A stretch of DNA of 64,000 nucleotides from an uncultured Psychrobacillus sp. (GCA_934234185.1 CAKQHO010000001.1:52589-116588); one strand, 5' to 3'; positions 18,682 to 28,590 are shown, numbered from the stretch's first letter. Made by a program: numbers and translations. The notes: generated by a model from the sequence alone, not told the origin.

Positions 18682-19491
18682 TTAGTCTCCATTCTTTAGA
18701 TATGGTTCAACCTGCCGATAAAATTGATGTAGATCCTGAACTTGATGGGCATCTGAGCCAAATACAATAGGAATTCCAAGTTTTTTAGCATCTTTTACAT
18801 AGACCAGAGGGGGATAGCTTTCCTTACATAGAGGCTTTGCCAACCCGGCGCTATTCAAATCTAATGCCAGCTTTCTGTTAGACATTTCTAACAGGATTTC
18901 TTGAATGTATGAATCATCATCTATCTTCTCAGATAATGCTAGCTGAAATTTATGCACTAGGGTAATGTGGCCAATTCTTTTTGGCTTAAATTTTCCGAGA
19001 TCACTCTTTATTGAATCCATCAATGTTTTATAATACAATTTATAGACAGACGATGGATTACCTAAGAGTCGAACAAATTCTAAAAAAGTGCTTTCAGAAA
19101 AATCGATACATACGTACTTTTGTTGGTGATGTAAGAAATGAAGAGAAAGAATGGAATCATCCAAATAGCTCCCATATGTATTAAGAAACTTAGTTGTTTC
19201 CTCTTCGAAATTAGAAATATAATCCACTTCTAGTCCGGTTGATATAACAATATCCTGTTTATATTCCTTTTTCAACTGTTCGATATCGGATAGATATCTT
19301 TCGAGAAGCTGTAAACTCATCCCACTATCTTTTTTTGGCGTTGGGTCTTCAAAACTTTCTGGTAGTGGAGCGTGTTCGGTAAAAGTAATTTCTTCAAACC
19401 CATGCTGAATTGCTTTTTCTATATATAAATGAAAATTATCAAGTGTACCATGAGGACAGTAGGGTGTATGTATATGGCCATCTTTTTTCAT
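18682..19491 (-). CDS. hisJ: Histidinol-phosphatase, PHP family
   Basis: 269 aa. PHP-type metal-dependent phosphatase with N-terminal DGHIHTPYCPHG, an EHAPLP motif and C-terminal FGSDAHQ. The family catalyses the histidinol-phosphate step of histidine synthesis. It lies away from any his operon, as B. subtilis hisJ does, next to ezrA. AAGGGAGG precedes the ATG. Confidence 0.9.
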   Translation of the reverse strand: MKKDGHIHTPYCPHGTLDNFHLYIEKAIQHGFEEITFTEHAPLPESFEDPTPKKDSGMSLQLLERYLSDIEQLKKEYKQDIVISTGLEVDYISNFEEETTKFLNTYGSYLDDSILSLHFLHHQQKYVCIDFSESTFLEFVRLLGNPSSVYKLYYKTLMDSIKSDLGKFKPKRIGHITLVHKFQLALSEKIDDDSYIQEILLEMSNRKLALDLNSAGLAKPLCKESYPPLVYVKDAKKLGIPIVFGSDAHQVQDLHQFYRQVEPYLKNGD

Positions 19492-19641
19492 TTATTGGCC
19501 TCCCTTCAAGGATATAAAAATGATTTATTGCAAATTTCATAGCTTTTATAGTGTTTTATGAAACAATAACATAAAAAGCATGGTAATATATAGAGTAAGA
19601 TATAAAAAGTACTTTTTTGATTTTGGAACAGGGGGCTTACG

Positions 19642-21342
19642 ATGAAGTATATCATCCCAGCAGTCATGATACTTTTAGTAATTGCAGTAATTGCGTTTAT
19701 TATAAGAAGAAAACACATTCAAGAGATTGCAAGATTAGAGCATGAAAAACATCAAATTCAAAACAAACCAATTTTAGAAGAAATGACGAAGGTTAAACAA
19801 TTAAACATGAATGGGCAAACGGAAGAAATGTTTGAGAGATGGCGTAATACATGGACTGAAGTTATGGATGTACATATGCCTAAAATCGATGTCTTATTGT
19901 TTGATGCAGAAGAATATGTAGATAAATTTCTGTTTATGAAGGCTAGCAAAATAGAAAAAGAACTTCAATTCCTAATCTCGACGTGTGACGATAAGATGAA
20001 TGGAATTATGAAAGAATTAGAAGAGCTAATTGGTAGTGAAGAGAAGAATAGAATTGAAATGGAGCAACTAAAGGAGCAGCATAGAGCTGCTAGAAAAACA
20101 TTGCTTGCACATCAATATTCGTTTGGAGAGGCTGCTAGGCCATTAGAGGAAAAACTTGAATCCTTTATTCCGTTATTTGAACAATTCGATGAGCTTACTG
20201 ACACAGGAAATTATTTAAGAGCACGTGAGATTGTTATCTCTATACAAGACGAGGGGCAAAGGTTCTTTCACAAGATACACCAAATTCCCACGCTCTTAAC
20301 GGAAATACAGCATAAAATCCCTGCTACTATTCATGAACTTCGAATAGGACAAAGAGAGATGGAAGAAAGCTCCTATTATCTCCAACACTTAGAGATGACT
20401 AAAAAGTTGGATTCCTTAGAGCAGGAGCTAGGCGACCTTAAAGAGGAAATCATACAACTAGAAGTTGCAAAACCTTTGGCTCGAGTAGAAGAAATAAAGG
20501 ATGAAATTGATACATTATACGATTTGCTGGAAAAAGAAGTAATTGCAAAAAGATTTGTTGATAGCCATAAGGAACAAACCGAAAGTCGCTTGAGGGAAGT
20601 AACGTCGGTAACAAGAGCGACGAGCGAAGAAGCTGCTTATGTACAACAAAGCTATCGTCTTCCTGAAAAAGAAGCTGAAATTCCTCAGAGCTGTTTAAAA
20701 GAGCTAGAAGAGTTAGAAAAACGATTCTCTATATTATCTTTACGAGTAGAAGAAGAAAAGTCAGCGTATTCTAGTTTGCAGGAGGAACTACACGAGATTG
20801 CAGAGGAAATCGATCGCTTATATGAGGAGCAAGATCGTTTTGCAAATCGTTTAAAAAACCTCCGAATAGATGAAAACAAAGCTAGAGAAAAACTAGACGA
20901 TTTAAAGGTCTTATTACATGATACTGATCGAATGATTCAAAAGGCCAATCTTCCAGGAATACCGGAGGAGATGGATGTACGATTAGAAGAAGCAGAAGAG
21001 CATATTTATATTGCAATGCAAAGTCTTCAAGAAGTGCCGTTAAATATGTCATTGGTTGACAGCTATCTAGAAAAAGCAGAGGCGTGTATGGAAGAGGTCC
21101 ATCAAAAGTCCAAAGAAATGCTTGAAAATGTTGAGTTAACAGAAAAAATTATTCAGTACGGCAATCGTTATCGAAAAACAAATCCTCAAGTTCATGCACG
21201 CTTACTTGAAGCGGAGGAAGCTTTTAGACAGCTCCGCTACGCAAAAGCTTTAGAGGATGCAGCAACTGCAGTGGAAGAAGTTGAACCAGGAGCTCTTAAG
21301 AAAATTGAGAAGCTAATTAAAGAGGCTGCTTGGCGTACATAA
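19642..21342 (+). CDS. ezrA: Septation ring formation regulator EzrA
   Basis: 566 aa. One N-terminal membrane segment (residues ~3-21) is followed by a long, almost wholly helical cytoplasmic part with repeated heptads (spectrin-like repeats in known EzrA structures). EzrA binds FtsZ, restrains Z-rings to mid-cell and links to PBP1. The NMNGQTEEMFERWRNTW region is typical. Divergent from hisJ; closed by a terminator. Confidence 0.94.
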   Translation: MKYIIPAVMILLVIAVIAFIIRRKHIQEIARLEHEKHQIQNKPILEEMTKVKQLNMNGQTEEMFERWRNTWTEVMDVHMPKIDVLLFDAEEYVDKFLFMKASKIEKELQFLISTCDDKMNGIMKELEELIGSEEKNRIEMEQLKEQHRAARKTLLAHQYSFGEAARPLEEKLESFIPLFEQFDELTDTGNYLRAREIVISIQDEGQRFFHKIHQIPTLLTEIQHKIPATIHELRIGQREMEESSYYLQHLEMTKKLDSLEQELGDLKEEIIQLEVAKPLARVEEIKDEIDTLYDLLEKEVIAKRFVDSHKEQTESRLREVTSVTRATSEEAAYVQQSYRLPEKEAEIPQSCLKELEELEKRFSILSLRVEEEKSAYSSLQEELHEIAEEIDRLYEEQDRFANRLKNLRIDENKAREKLDDLKVLLHDTDRMIQKANLPGIPEEMDVRLEEAEEHIYIAMQSLQEVPLNMSLVDSYLEKAEACMEEVHQKSKEMLENVELTEKIIQYGNRYRKTNPQVHARLLEAEEAFRQLRYAKALEDAATAVEEVEPGALKKIEKLIKEAAWRT

Positions 21343-21382
21343 CAAAAGTTGTTGAATTTGAATGGAAATGTTAACTGGAAAG

Positions 21383-21418
21383 AAACCACCTCACATGTTA
21401 AGTGAAGGTGGTTTTTTT
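21383..21418 (+). terminator. Terminator after ezrA
   Basis: AAACCACCTCAC pairs with GTGAAGGTGGTTT (one bulge), then seven T. Confidence 0.85.
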
Positions 21419-21463
21419 CCGAGTCAAAAAGCCTAAATAGTCTTTTGAAAAGGAGAGAGAACA

Positions 21464-22597
21464 ATGATATATCTAGATAATAGTGCAACAACTAAGGCAC
21501 TGCCCGAGATTTTAAATACGTACGTGGCTCTAAATGAACAGTTTTGGGCAAACCCTTCTTCTATACATGCTTTTGGACATAAAACAAACGAGCTTCTACA
21601 ATCTGCTAGACAACAGGCTGCAGATATATTAAAAACAGCAAGCAATAAGATATATTTTACATCTGGTGGCACGGAATCGAATAATATGGCAATTTTTGGT
21701 CTGGCAAATAAATACCAACATAGAGGAAAGCATGTATTAGTTTCAGAAATTGAACATCCTTCGGTATTAGAGGCAGCAAAAAAATTAGCTCTTCAGGGAT
21801 TTGAGGTAGAATGGATTCCTGTAGTGGAAAATGGAACAGTTGATATAGCTGCTTTAACCGAAATGCTAAGAGAAGATACCATTTTAGTTAGTGTCATGCA
21901 TGTAAACAATGAAACAGGAGCGGTTCAACCAATCCAAGAGCTATCTAAAATAGTACGAAATACAGGTAGGGCAATTATTCACATAGATGCTGTACAAAGC
22001 TTTGGGAAGCTTCCCATTAACTTTCAGTTGTTCGATATAGATGCAATTACAATATCTTCACATAAAATACACGGTTTAAAAGGGTCTGGATTACTAGCAT
22101 TGGCCAAGTTTAAGGAAATAGAGCCAATTATATTTGGTGGTGGTCAAGAGGCAGGCGTAAGAAGTGGCACTACTCCTGTTCCGCTAGCGGTCTGCACTGC
22201 AAAAGCAATGAGAATTGCTGAGGAAGGGCTTGAGGAAAAAAGTCAGAAAATGAATAAATTGTCCACCGAACTCATTTATTTTTTAGGTAATTTCAAGGAT
22301 ATATTAATCATTTCACCAACCAATAGAGCACCTCATATTGTTACCTTTTCAGTAAAAAATATAAAAGGAGAGGTATTAATAAATGCTCTTCAAGAAAAAA
22401 ATGTGATAGTATCTACTAGTAGCGCTTGTTCCTCAAAGCAAACAAAAACAAGCCATGTATTACAAGCAATGCACCTTTCAGATGATTATATTCATGGAGT
22501 AATTAGATTAAGTATAAGTCATTTGACCACGTTAGAAGAAATAAACGAGTTTAAAATGATATTCAAAGAAGTAATGAATGTCATTAAAGGAGATTAA
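21464..22597 (+). CDS. Cysteine desulfurase (NifS/IscS family, ThiI partner)
   Basis: 377 aa PLP-dependent desulfurase: YLDNSATT start, TSGGTESNNMAI, HIDAVQSFGK, the PLP lysine in SSHKIHG, and the catalytic-cysteine loop STSSACSSKQ near the C terminus. It lies 6 nt upstream of thiI, the arrangement of B. subtilis nifZ-thiI, so it probably donates persulfide sulfur for 4-thiouridine in tRNA. AAAGGAGAGAG precedes the ATG. Confidence 0.92.
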   Translation: MIYLDNSATTKALPEILNTYVALNEQFWANPSSIHAFGHKTNELLQSARQQAADILKTASNKIYFTSGGTESNNMAIFGLANKYQHRGKHVLVSEIEHPSVLEAAKKLALQGFEVEWIPVVENGTVDIAALTEMLREDTILVSVMHVNNETGAVQPIQELSKIVRNTGRAIIHIDAVQSFGKLPINFQLFDIDAITISSHKIHGLKGSGLLALAKFKEIEPIIFGGGQEAGVRSGTTPVPLAVCTAKAMRIAEEGLEEKSQKMNKLSTELIYFLGNFKDILIISPTNRAPHIVTFSVKNIKGEVLINALQEKNVIVSTSSACSSKQTKTSHVLQAMHLSDDYIHGVIRLSISHLTTLEEINEFKMIFKEVMNVIKGD

Positions 22598-22603
22598 TTA
22601 TAA

Positions 22604-23806
22604 ATGAAATGGGAAAAAATATTAGTCAGGTATGGAGAACTATCCACTAAAGGAAAAAATAGAAAGCAATTTATTAATCATTTACGAAACAATATTAGAT
22701 TTTCTTTCGTAGATTTGCCGAATATTAAAATACAGGCAGAGCGAGATCGAATGTTCTTGACCTCATCAGATGATGCTGAAATAGAAGAATTAATTAAACG
22801 ATTGCCTAAGATCTTTGGGATTCAATCATTTAGCCCAGTTGCTTCCTGTACTCAGGAAATGAATGATATAGAACGCACGGCACTTCAAATTATGGAGGGG
22901 TTAGATACGGAGGATAAAACTTTTCGTGTGACAGTAAAGCGTACTGATAAGTTTTTCCCTATGGACACCTACGAGCTCCAAACGGCTATTGCAAGTCACG
23001 TACTAAGACAATATCCATCTTTAAAGGTAAAGATGAAGCAGCCAGATATAGATTTACGAATAGAAGTCTTAAGTGAGGCTGTCTATATGATGGCTCAGGT
23101 GATTCCAGGAGCAGGTGGAATGCCATTAGGCTCGAATGGTCGTTCCTTACTAATGCTTTCTGGTGGAATAGATAGTCCTGTAGCAGGATATATGTTGTTG
23201 AAGCGTGGAGTTAGAATAGATGCTATTCATTTTCATAGTCCTCCATTTACAAGTGAACGTTCAAAAGAAAAAGTTATGGACCTTGCAAATATTTTAAGTC
23301 ATTTTGGAGCTACTGTTAGACTACATGTTATACCTTTTACGGAAATTCAACAAAGTATACAAGCTCAGATTCCTGATAATGTATCCATGACGACTACAAG
23401 AAGATTAATGATGAAAATAGCTGATGAAGTTAGAGCTGAAATTGGTGCTCTTGGAATAGTGACAGGTGAAAGTTTGGGTCAAGTAGCTAGTCAGACTTTA
23501 GAAAGCTTGACAGCTATCAATGCTGTTACTTCTACGCCAGTTTTTAGACCACTCATTAGTATGGATAAATTGGAGATTATCGATATTGCCCGGGAAATTG
23601 GTACATACGAAACTTCCATTTTACCTTATGAGGATTGTTGTACGATATTCACCTCTTCCTGTCCAAAAACAAAGCCAAAGCTTGAGAAAGTAGAGTATTA
23701 CGAAAGCTTTAAGGATTTTGATGAAATGATTAAGGATGCTATAGAAAATAGGGAAGTAATCTCCTTTCCGCAAAAGAAAGAAAAAGAATTTCAAGACTTC
23801 CTATAA
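22604..23806 (+). CDS. thiI: tRNA 4-thiouridine synthetase ThiI
   Basis: 400 aa. N-terminal ferredoxin-like and THUMP region (~1-165), then the PP-loop SGGIDSPVAGY near 187-197 for uridine adenylation. The chain ends without the rhodanese domain of the E. coli enzyme, as in Bacillus, which fits a partner desulfurase delivering sulfur directly. Coupled to the desulfurase gene with a 6-nt gap. Confidence 0.95.
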   Translation: MKWEKILVRYGELSTKGKNRKQFINHLRNNIRFSFVDLPNIKIQAERDRMFLTSSDDAEIEELIKRLPKIFGIQSFSPVASCTQEMNDIERTALQIMEGLDTEDKTFRVTVKRTDKFFPMDTYELQTAIASHVLRQYPSLKVKMKQPDIDLRIEVLSEAVYMMAQVIPGAGGMPLGSNGRSLLMLSGGIDSPVAGYMLLKRGVRIDAIHFHSPPFTSERSKEKVMDLANILSHFGATVRLHVIPFTEIQQSIQAQIPDNVSMTTTRRLMMKIADEVRAEIGALGIVTGESLGQVASQTLESLTAINAVTSTPVFRPLISMDKLEIIDIAREIGTYETSILPYEDCCTIFTSSCPKTKPKLEKVEYYESFKDFDEMIKDAIENREVISFPQKKEKEFQDFL

Positions 23807-23835
23807 AAAATAGAAAAAAATACCTCCAATCCTTG

Positions 23836-23865
23836 TACATAAATTAGAGTGATATGACCATTCTA
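23836..23865 (+). promoter_or_regulatory. Candidate sigma-G promoter of the SASP gene
   Basis: CATTCTA (23859-23865) fits the sigma-G/F -10 CATNHTA. TACATA (23836-23841) lies 17 bp upstream as a weaker -35. Confidence 0.5.
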
Positions 23866-23887
23866 ATCTCACAAGGAGGTGAGAAAC

Positions 23888-24085
23888 ATGCCAAACAACA
23901 ACGAACTTCTAGTACCAGGTGTGAAACAAGCACTTGATCAAATGAAATACGAAATTGCACAAGAATTTGGTGTTAACCTTGGTGGAGAAGCTACATCGCG
24001 TGCCAACGGGTCCGTAGGCGGAGAAATTACAAAGCGATTAGTACGTCAAGCACAACAACAAATGAACGGTGGTTTCAAAAGCTAA
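23888..24085 (+). CDS. Alpha/beta-type small acid-soluble spore protein
   Basis: 65 aa DNA-coating spore protein. [26 protein letters not shown] carries the GPR protease site in YEIAQEFG, and the conserved C-terminal block is [14 protein letters not shown]. The ATG at 23888 is right because the in-frame GTG at 23879 lies inside the perfect AAGGAGGTGA ribosome-binding site. The gene shows the organism sporulates. It has its own forespore-type promoter and terminator. Confidence 0.96.
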   Translation: MPNNNELLVPGVKQALDQMKYEIAQEFGVNLGGEATSRANGSVGGEITKRLVRQAQQQMNGGFKS

Positions 24086-24105
24086 TTTAGCCTAACCATT
24101 ATAGT

Positions 24106-24140
24106 AAAGTCGGTAGAAATCTTCTACCGGCTTTATTTTA
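24106..24140 (+). terminator. Terminator after the SASP gene
   Basis: 13-bp stem with one G.T pair (24106-24118 with 24122-24134) and a 3-nt loop, then ATTTTA. Confidence 0.8.
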
Positions 24141-24235
24141 TGTTTTATTCAAAAAGGTAAACTTGTTTACTTTAGTGTATTAAAGCAATATAATTATTTT
24201 ATTATTTCGCTTATCAAAATAACGAGGTGTATAGT

Positions 24236-25153
24236 ATGAAGCAAGATGAACGGAATGGGATTTTGGCAGTAGTCATCGCATATATACTATGGGGGTTTAT
24301 GCCGCTATATTGGAAGGCTCTTTCCCATGTAGGAAGCGATGAAATATTAGCTGGGCGTATTATTTGGTCATTTATTTTTACAGTTGTTCTAGTATTGCTA
24401 GGACGAAATTGGAGAGCATTATTAAATGATGTAAAGGAGCTGCTAAAAAACAAGAAATCTTTCTTCGGTCTTGTTTTAGCTTCTTATTTAATTGCAGGAA
24501 ATTGGTTTATCTATATATTCGCGGTAAATGAAGCATATATAGTTCAAGCAAGTCTTGGATACTACATTAACCCTTTGCTTTCTGTAGTATTAGGTATTAT
24601 CTTTTTAAAAGAAAGGCTTTCCATAGCACAGAAGCTAGCCGTTGGATTGGCAAGCTTAGGCGTGATACTCTTAATCCTTACATATAAAGAAATACCATGG
24701 ATTGCACTTGCTTTAGCAATAACTTTTGCTCTTTATGGGCTATTAAAAAAGAGTATTGCTATAGATCCACTAAGAGGGCTTACGATTGAAACACTGTTTG
24801 TGCTTCCTATAGCTTTCATCTATTTTGGCTATTTGTTATTTACCGATCAAGCAGTATTTTTTGTAAGTAATAGTACTACAGTAATTTTAATTATTTTTAC
24901 TGGTGCAGCTACTGCTATACCGCTAATTCTTTTTGCGAAGGGGACGAAGACAATGCCCCTCTATATGTCTGGATTTTTTCAATACATTGCTCCTACTATC
25001 ATGCTTTTAGTCGGTATCTTCTTATATAACGAGTCTTTTAGTAAGGAGGAATTCCTTTCCTTTTCTATTATCTGGTTAGCGTTGCTTGTATTTACATGCT
25101 CAAAAATACTAGAAACTCGAAGAAGGAAATTGGTCATGATAGAAGAAATATAA
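24236..25153 (+). CDS. rarD: EamA/DMT-family transporter, RarD type
   Basis: 305 aa with about ten hydrophobic segments and the RarD-like start (GILAVVIAYILWGFMPLYWKAL). Two EamA repeats, the second starting near residue 150. The substrate is unknown. The ATG at 24236 is preceded by GAGGTG at 24224-24229; the in-frame GTG at 24227 is part of that site. Confidence 0.85.
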   Translation: MKQDERNGILAVVIAYILWGFMPLYWKALSHVGSDEILAGRIIWSFIFTVVLVLLGRNWRALLNDVKELLKNKKSFFGLVLASYLIAGNWFIYIFAVNEAYIVQASLGYYINPLLSVVLGIIFLKERLSIAQKLAVGLASLGVILLILTYKEIPWIALALAITFALYGLLKKSIAIDPLRGLTIETLFVLPIAFIYFGYLLFTDQAVFFVSNSTTVILIIFTGAATAIPLILFAKGTKTMPLYMSGFFQYIAPTIMLLVGIFLYNESFSKEEFLSFSIIWLALLVFTCSKILETRRRKLVMIEEI

Positions 25154-25169
25154 GAATGAGCGTTTTATT

Positions 25170-25315
25170 TTATCCCTCTAGAATTATAGAAGCATTCTCA
25201 TGACTTTCTACAATTTGAAAGCCATTCTGTTTCCTTGCGTAGGACAAATCCTCTTTTTTTGAAGCGATGCAATATCGTTTTTAGTATATAAATAAATAGA
25301 ATTTTTTGTAGGCAT
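25170..25315 (-). pseudogene. Small ORF (48 codons) interrupted by a -1 frameshift at an A AAA AAG heptamer
   Basis: On the minus strand, AAAAAGGAG is followed by ATG (25315) and 21 codons to a run of seven A. The zero frame (CAA AAA AAG) ends early at 25208. Shifting -1 at this point continues for 27 codons to a TAA at 25170-25172, giving MPTKNSIYLYTKND... then EDLSYARKQNGFQIVES.... The heptamer A AAA AAG (25259-25253) is exactly in the zero-frame phase used by dnaX-type programmed -1 frameshifting. A lost A in a homopolymer, or a sequencing error, explains it equally well. I do not recognise the protein family. It runs opposite to rarD and sppA. Confidence 0.5.
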
Positions 25316-25419
25316 CTAGATTACTCCTTTTTATAGGGTAGTATTTATTTTATCATTTAATGAAACATTTAGGCATTTTCAACGTATGTAATGAGGGATA
25401 GTTAAAGGAGGAAGAAAAT

Positions 25420-26433
25420 ATGAATATGAAAAGATGGCTTGCCCTATTAGGAGCATTCATATTGTTGGTAGTCTCCATATTTGTTAATACACTTTCCAGT
25501 GTGTTTTCTACAAATTGGGCAACTATAATGGATGATATTGCAAACTCAAGTGAGACGGAATTCTACGAAACCGTTTTAGAGCCAGGAAGTATTAAAAATC
25601 GTATTGCAATACTGACTGTTGATGGAACTATTCAGGATACAGGAAGTACTAGCTCTTTACTAGGATCAGATGGATACAACCACGGATTTTTTATGCAACA
25701 ATTGGAACAGGTGAAAACAGATGATTCTGTGAAAGCAATCGTCCTTTCTGTAAATTCTCCAGGTGGAGGAGTTGTTGAATCGGCGCAAATTTACCGTAAA
25801 ATTGTTGAGATTCAAGAAGAAACTGAAAAACCTATTTATGTCTCCATGGGTAGCATGGCAGCTTCAGGTGGATATTACATATCGGCTCCTGCAGATAAAA
25901 TATTTGTAAACAAAGAAACGATGACTGGATCTATCGGTGTTATCATGCAAGGTATCAATTACGGAAAGTTAGCAGACAAGTATGGGGTCGAATTCGTTAC
26001 CATCAAGTCTGGACAATATAAAGATATTATGAGTCCGACTAGAGAAATGACAGAGTCAGAACGTGGAATGCTTCAAGAGATGATTGATGATTCTTACGAA
26101 GACTTTGTTGACATTATTGAAGAAGGACGAAATATGACCGAAGCTGAAGTGAAAAAAGTTGCCGATGGTCGAATTTTAAATGGAAGACAGGCAATAGAAA
26201 CAGGTCTTGCTGACGAGATTGGCTTCTTAGAAGATACAATTGCAGCGATAAAAACAGACTTTGATTTGGAAAATGCTGAGGTATTCCAATATGGCTATAC
26301 GCCTAGTTTCTCATCTCTATTTGCTATGAAAGCTCAATCGTTCTTAGGTGTAGACATTGAAACGCAGATGATTACAAAGCTAATAACAGATAATAATGCG
26401 CCAAGAATGATGTATCTATATGGACATGAATAA
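25420..26433 (+). CDS. sppA: Signal peptide peptidase SppA (S49)
   Basis: 337 aa membrane-bound serine protease that degrades cleaved signal peptides. N-terminal membrane anchor at residues ~7-23. The nucleophile is Ser149 in GSMAASGGYY and the general base Lys201 in SGQYKD, a Ser/Lys dyad with the spacing of B. subtilis SppA. AAAGGAGG precedes the ATG. The RDD gene follows after 12 nt, forming the sppA-yteJ operon. Confidence 0.95.
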   Translation: MNMKRWLALLGAFILLVVSIFVNTLSSVFSTNWATIMDDIANSSETEFYETVLEPGSIKNRIAILTVDGTIQDTGSTSSLLGSDGYNHGFFMQQLEQVKTDDSVKAIVLSVNSPGGGVVESAQIYRKIVEIQEETEKPIYVSMGSMAASGGYYISAPADKIFVNKETMTGSIGVIMQGINYGKLADKYGVEFVTIKSGQYKDIMSPTREMTESERGMLQEMIDDSYEDFVDIIEEGRNMTEAEVKKVADGRILNGRQAIETGLADEIGFLEDTIAAIKTDFDLENAEVFQYGYTPSFSSLFAMKAQSFLGVDIETQMITKLITDNNAPRMMYLYGHE

Positions 26434-26445
26434 GGAGGGATTAAA

Positions 26446-27021
26446 ATGACAGAAAATCATTCTCCAGAAGAACAGATTAAGGAACCTGTCAAAATGCAAG
26501 TGGTTATGGAACGGATAGAGAAATTCGAGCAAAAGACTGCTGGGTTTTGGATTCGTTTTTGGGCTTATATTGCAGACCTCTTAATCTTGTCTTCTATTGG
26601 TATGCTGCTTATTAAACCCATATTCCGTTTGTTTTCATGGGAAATTGGTAATTCGGTTTGGTATGCACCGTTTACATTATTAACAGCTTTTATTTTTTAT
26701 CTCTACTTTATTTTAATGACCAAGCTGTTTTCCCAAACTGTGGGGAAAATGATTTTTGGTATAAGGGTGATCGCCAAGGACGGTACTAAGCTTTCTTGGG
26801 GTATGGTTATATTCCGTGAGTGGATTGGTAGACTTATTTCAATCATTCCACTAAACCTTCCTTACTTAGTGGTTGCATTTACTCCAAAGAATCAGGCAAT
26901 TCATGATTTTATAGCAGATACATTAGTTATATATGAAGCAGCCTATGATAAAAAAGATGTAGTAAAGTATAAAAAAGTACCTATAATAACAAATGAGTTG
27001 CAAGAGCCTAAAGAAGTTTAG
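26446..27021 (+). CDS. yteJ: RDD-family membrane protein (YteJ)
   Basis: 191 aa. The RDD domain starts with AGFWIRFWAYIADLLILSS (Arg-Asp) near residue 33 and has a second signature in KMIFGIRVIAKDG. Three to four membrane segments. In B. subtilis SppA and YteJ act together in resistance to lantibiotics, YteJ restraining SppA. Translationally close to sppA, with AAGGAGG upstream. Confidence 0.88.
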   Translation: MTENHSPEEQIKEPVKMQVVMERIEKFEQKTAGFWIRFWAYIADLLILSSIGMLLIKPIFRLFSWEIGNSVWYAPFTLLTAFIFYLYFILMTKLFSQTVGKMIFGIRVIAKDGTKLSWGMVIFREWIGRLISIIPLNLPYLVVAFTPKNQAIHDFIADTLVIYEAAYDKKDVVKYKKVPIITNELQEPKEV

Positions 27022-27055
27022 TAAGATTAATCTATTGAAAAGGAGGCTACTATAA

Positions 27056-27559
27056 ATGGCACAAGTTACATTTAAAAATAACCCTGTTACTTTAGTTGGG
27101 GAAGAGGTTAAAGTTGGCCAAAAGGCACCAAGTTTTACAGTGTTGGCAAACGATATGTCACCAGTAACCTTAGAAAATACTACTGGAAAGATTCGACTTA
27201 TAAGTGTAGTTCCTTCTCTAGATACTGGTGTATGCTCAGCTCAAACAAATAAGTTTAACGAAAGTGCAGCTAGCTTAAGCGAAGATATAGTAATTCTTAC
27301 TATTTCCGTAGATTTACCGTTCGCACAAAAGCGTTGGTGTGGAGCAAATAATGTAGATGCTGTTCAAACATTATCAGACCATAAAGACCTTTCATTCGGG
27401 AAAGCATATGGTGTAGTAATGGAAGAGCTTAGATTACTTGCTCGTTCAGTATTTGTAATTGATAAAAATGATGTTGTTACTTACGTGGAGTATGTAAGTG
27501 AAGGAACAGATCACCCAGACTATGAAAAAGCTATAGAGGCAGTTAAAGCACTTAGCTAA
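27056..27559 (+). CDS. tpx: Thiol peroxidase
   Basis: 167 aa peroxiredoxin of the Tpx type. The peroxidatic cysteine is C60 in [11 protein letters not shown] and the resolving cysteine C95 in RWCGAN, with the family's usual spacing. Reduces hydroperoxides with thioredoxin. AAAGGAGG precedes the ATG. A hairpin separates it from ytxK. Confidence 0.95.
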   Translation: MAQVTFKNNPVTLVGEEVKVGQKAPSFTVLANDMSPVTLENTTGKIRLISVVPSLDTGVCSAQTNKFNESAASLSEDIVILTISVDLPFAQKRWCGANNVDAVQTLSDHKDLSFGKAYGVVMEELRLLARSVFVIDKNDVVTYVEYVSEGTDHPDYEKAIEAVKALS

Positions 27560-27606
27560 TTAGAGCCGAAATATGTAGAACTATTATTTAATAGAAAGCG
27601 ATAGGT

Positions 27607-27636
27607 GGGTGTCCAGTTTTTGGACACCCCCTTTCA
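27607..27636 (+). terminator. Hairpin terminator between tpx and ytxK
   Basis: 9-bp stem GGGTGTCCA/TGGACACCC (27607-27615, 27621-27629) followed by CCTTTC. The weak T-run may allow read-through. Confidence 0.6.
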
Positions 27637-27651
27637 TATGAGGGATAACTA

Positions 27652-28581
27652 ATGATATCAAATGTTGAACAAATTTTTACCTTTATTGACCGGGAAAGCA
27701 GTTTAATGGAGAATCAGGAATCCGTTACTTATCTAGAAGGAGTAGTATATGCCCTAGAACTTTGGTTAGAAGGAAATAAGTTACCAGATGTTTCTTCACC
27801 AAAAAAGGAAGAGATTCGCAAGGCTATCCAACTAGCAATATTAAAAGGGATGAGCAAATCTACACAGCCAAATCATCAAATGACCCCTGATGCGTTAGGC
27901 TTGTTAGTAAGCTACTTTGTTAAAGAAATGCACAGAGATAAAGAAACTCTTTCAATCTTAGATCCAGCTTTAGGAACAGGAAATTTACTTTACACTGTCA
28001 TGAATATGCTGTCTATACCAACTAATGCTTACGGAGTAGAGATTGATGATTTGCTAATTCAATTAGCTGCCCAAACAGGTGAACTGATGGAAAAAAACAT
28101 TCAGCTATATAGACAGGATGGGCTTCGTCCGATGTTTATTGATCCAGTAGATATTGTATTGAGTGATTTACCAGTTGGATATTATCCAGATGACGAGGTT
28201 GCAAAGGACTATCAGCTAAAGGCTGCAGAGGGAATGTCCTATGCCCACCATCTATTTATCGAGCAGTCTATGCGACATGTTAAAGAAGGCGGTTATTTAT
28301 ATTTCTTTGTACCTGCAACACTTTTTGAATCTAATCAAGCAAACCAGCTTCATAAATTTATAAAAGAGCATGGCTGGATACAAGCGGTCATTCAGCTGCC
28401 AGATTCTCTATTTAAAACAAAGGGACAAGAAAAAAGCTTGATAATTCTTCAAAAGAAAAAAGACACGTTGAATGCACCAAAAGATGTGTTGTTAGCGAAG
28501 GTTCCAAGTATGACAAATCGTGAAGCAATGGCGCTCTTTTTCAAGAAAATAGATATTTGGATTGAAGAAAATTCCAAGTAA
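27652..28581 (+). CDS. ytxK: Class I SAM-dependent methyltransferase YtxK
   Basis: 309 aa, N6-adenine-methyltransferase-like fold. An alpha-helical N-terminal ~95 residues is followed by the SAM site DPALGTGNLLYT (near 103-114). The position of the NPPY catalytic motif reads LSDLPVGYYP, so it departs from canonical DNA methylases. The target is unknown. Conserved next to tpx and ackA in Bacillus. It begins after a GAGGG site and ends in a strong terminator that now separates it from the ackA remains. Confidence 0.85.
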   Translation: MISNVEQIFTFIDRESSLMENQESVTYLEGVVYALELWLEGNKLPDVSSPKKEEIRKAIQLAILKGMSKSTQPNHQMTPDALGLLVSYFVKEMHRDKETLSILDPALGTGNLLYTVMNMLSIPTNAYGVEIDDLLIQLAAQTGELMEKNIQLYRQDGLRPMFIDPVDIVLSDLPVGYYPDDEVAKDYQLKAAEGMSYAHHLFIEQSMRHVKEGGYLYFFVPATLFESNQANQLHKFIKEHGWIQAVIQLPDSLFKTKGQEKSLIILQKKKDTLNAPKDVLLAKVPSMTNREAMALFFKKIDIWIEENSK

Positions 28582-28590
28582 ATAGCTGCT

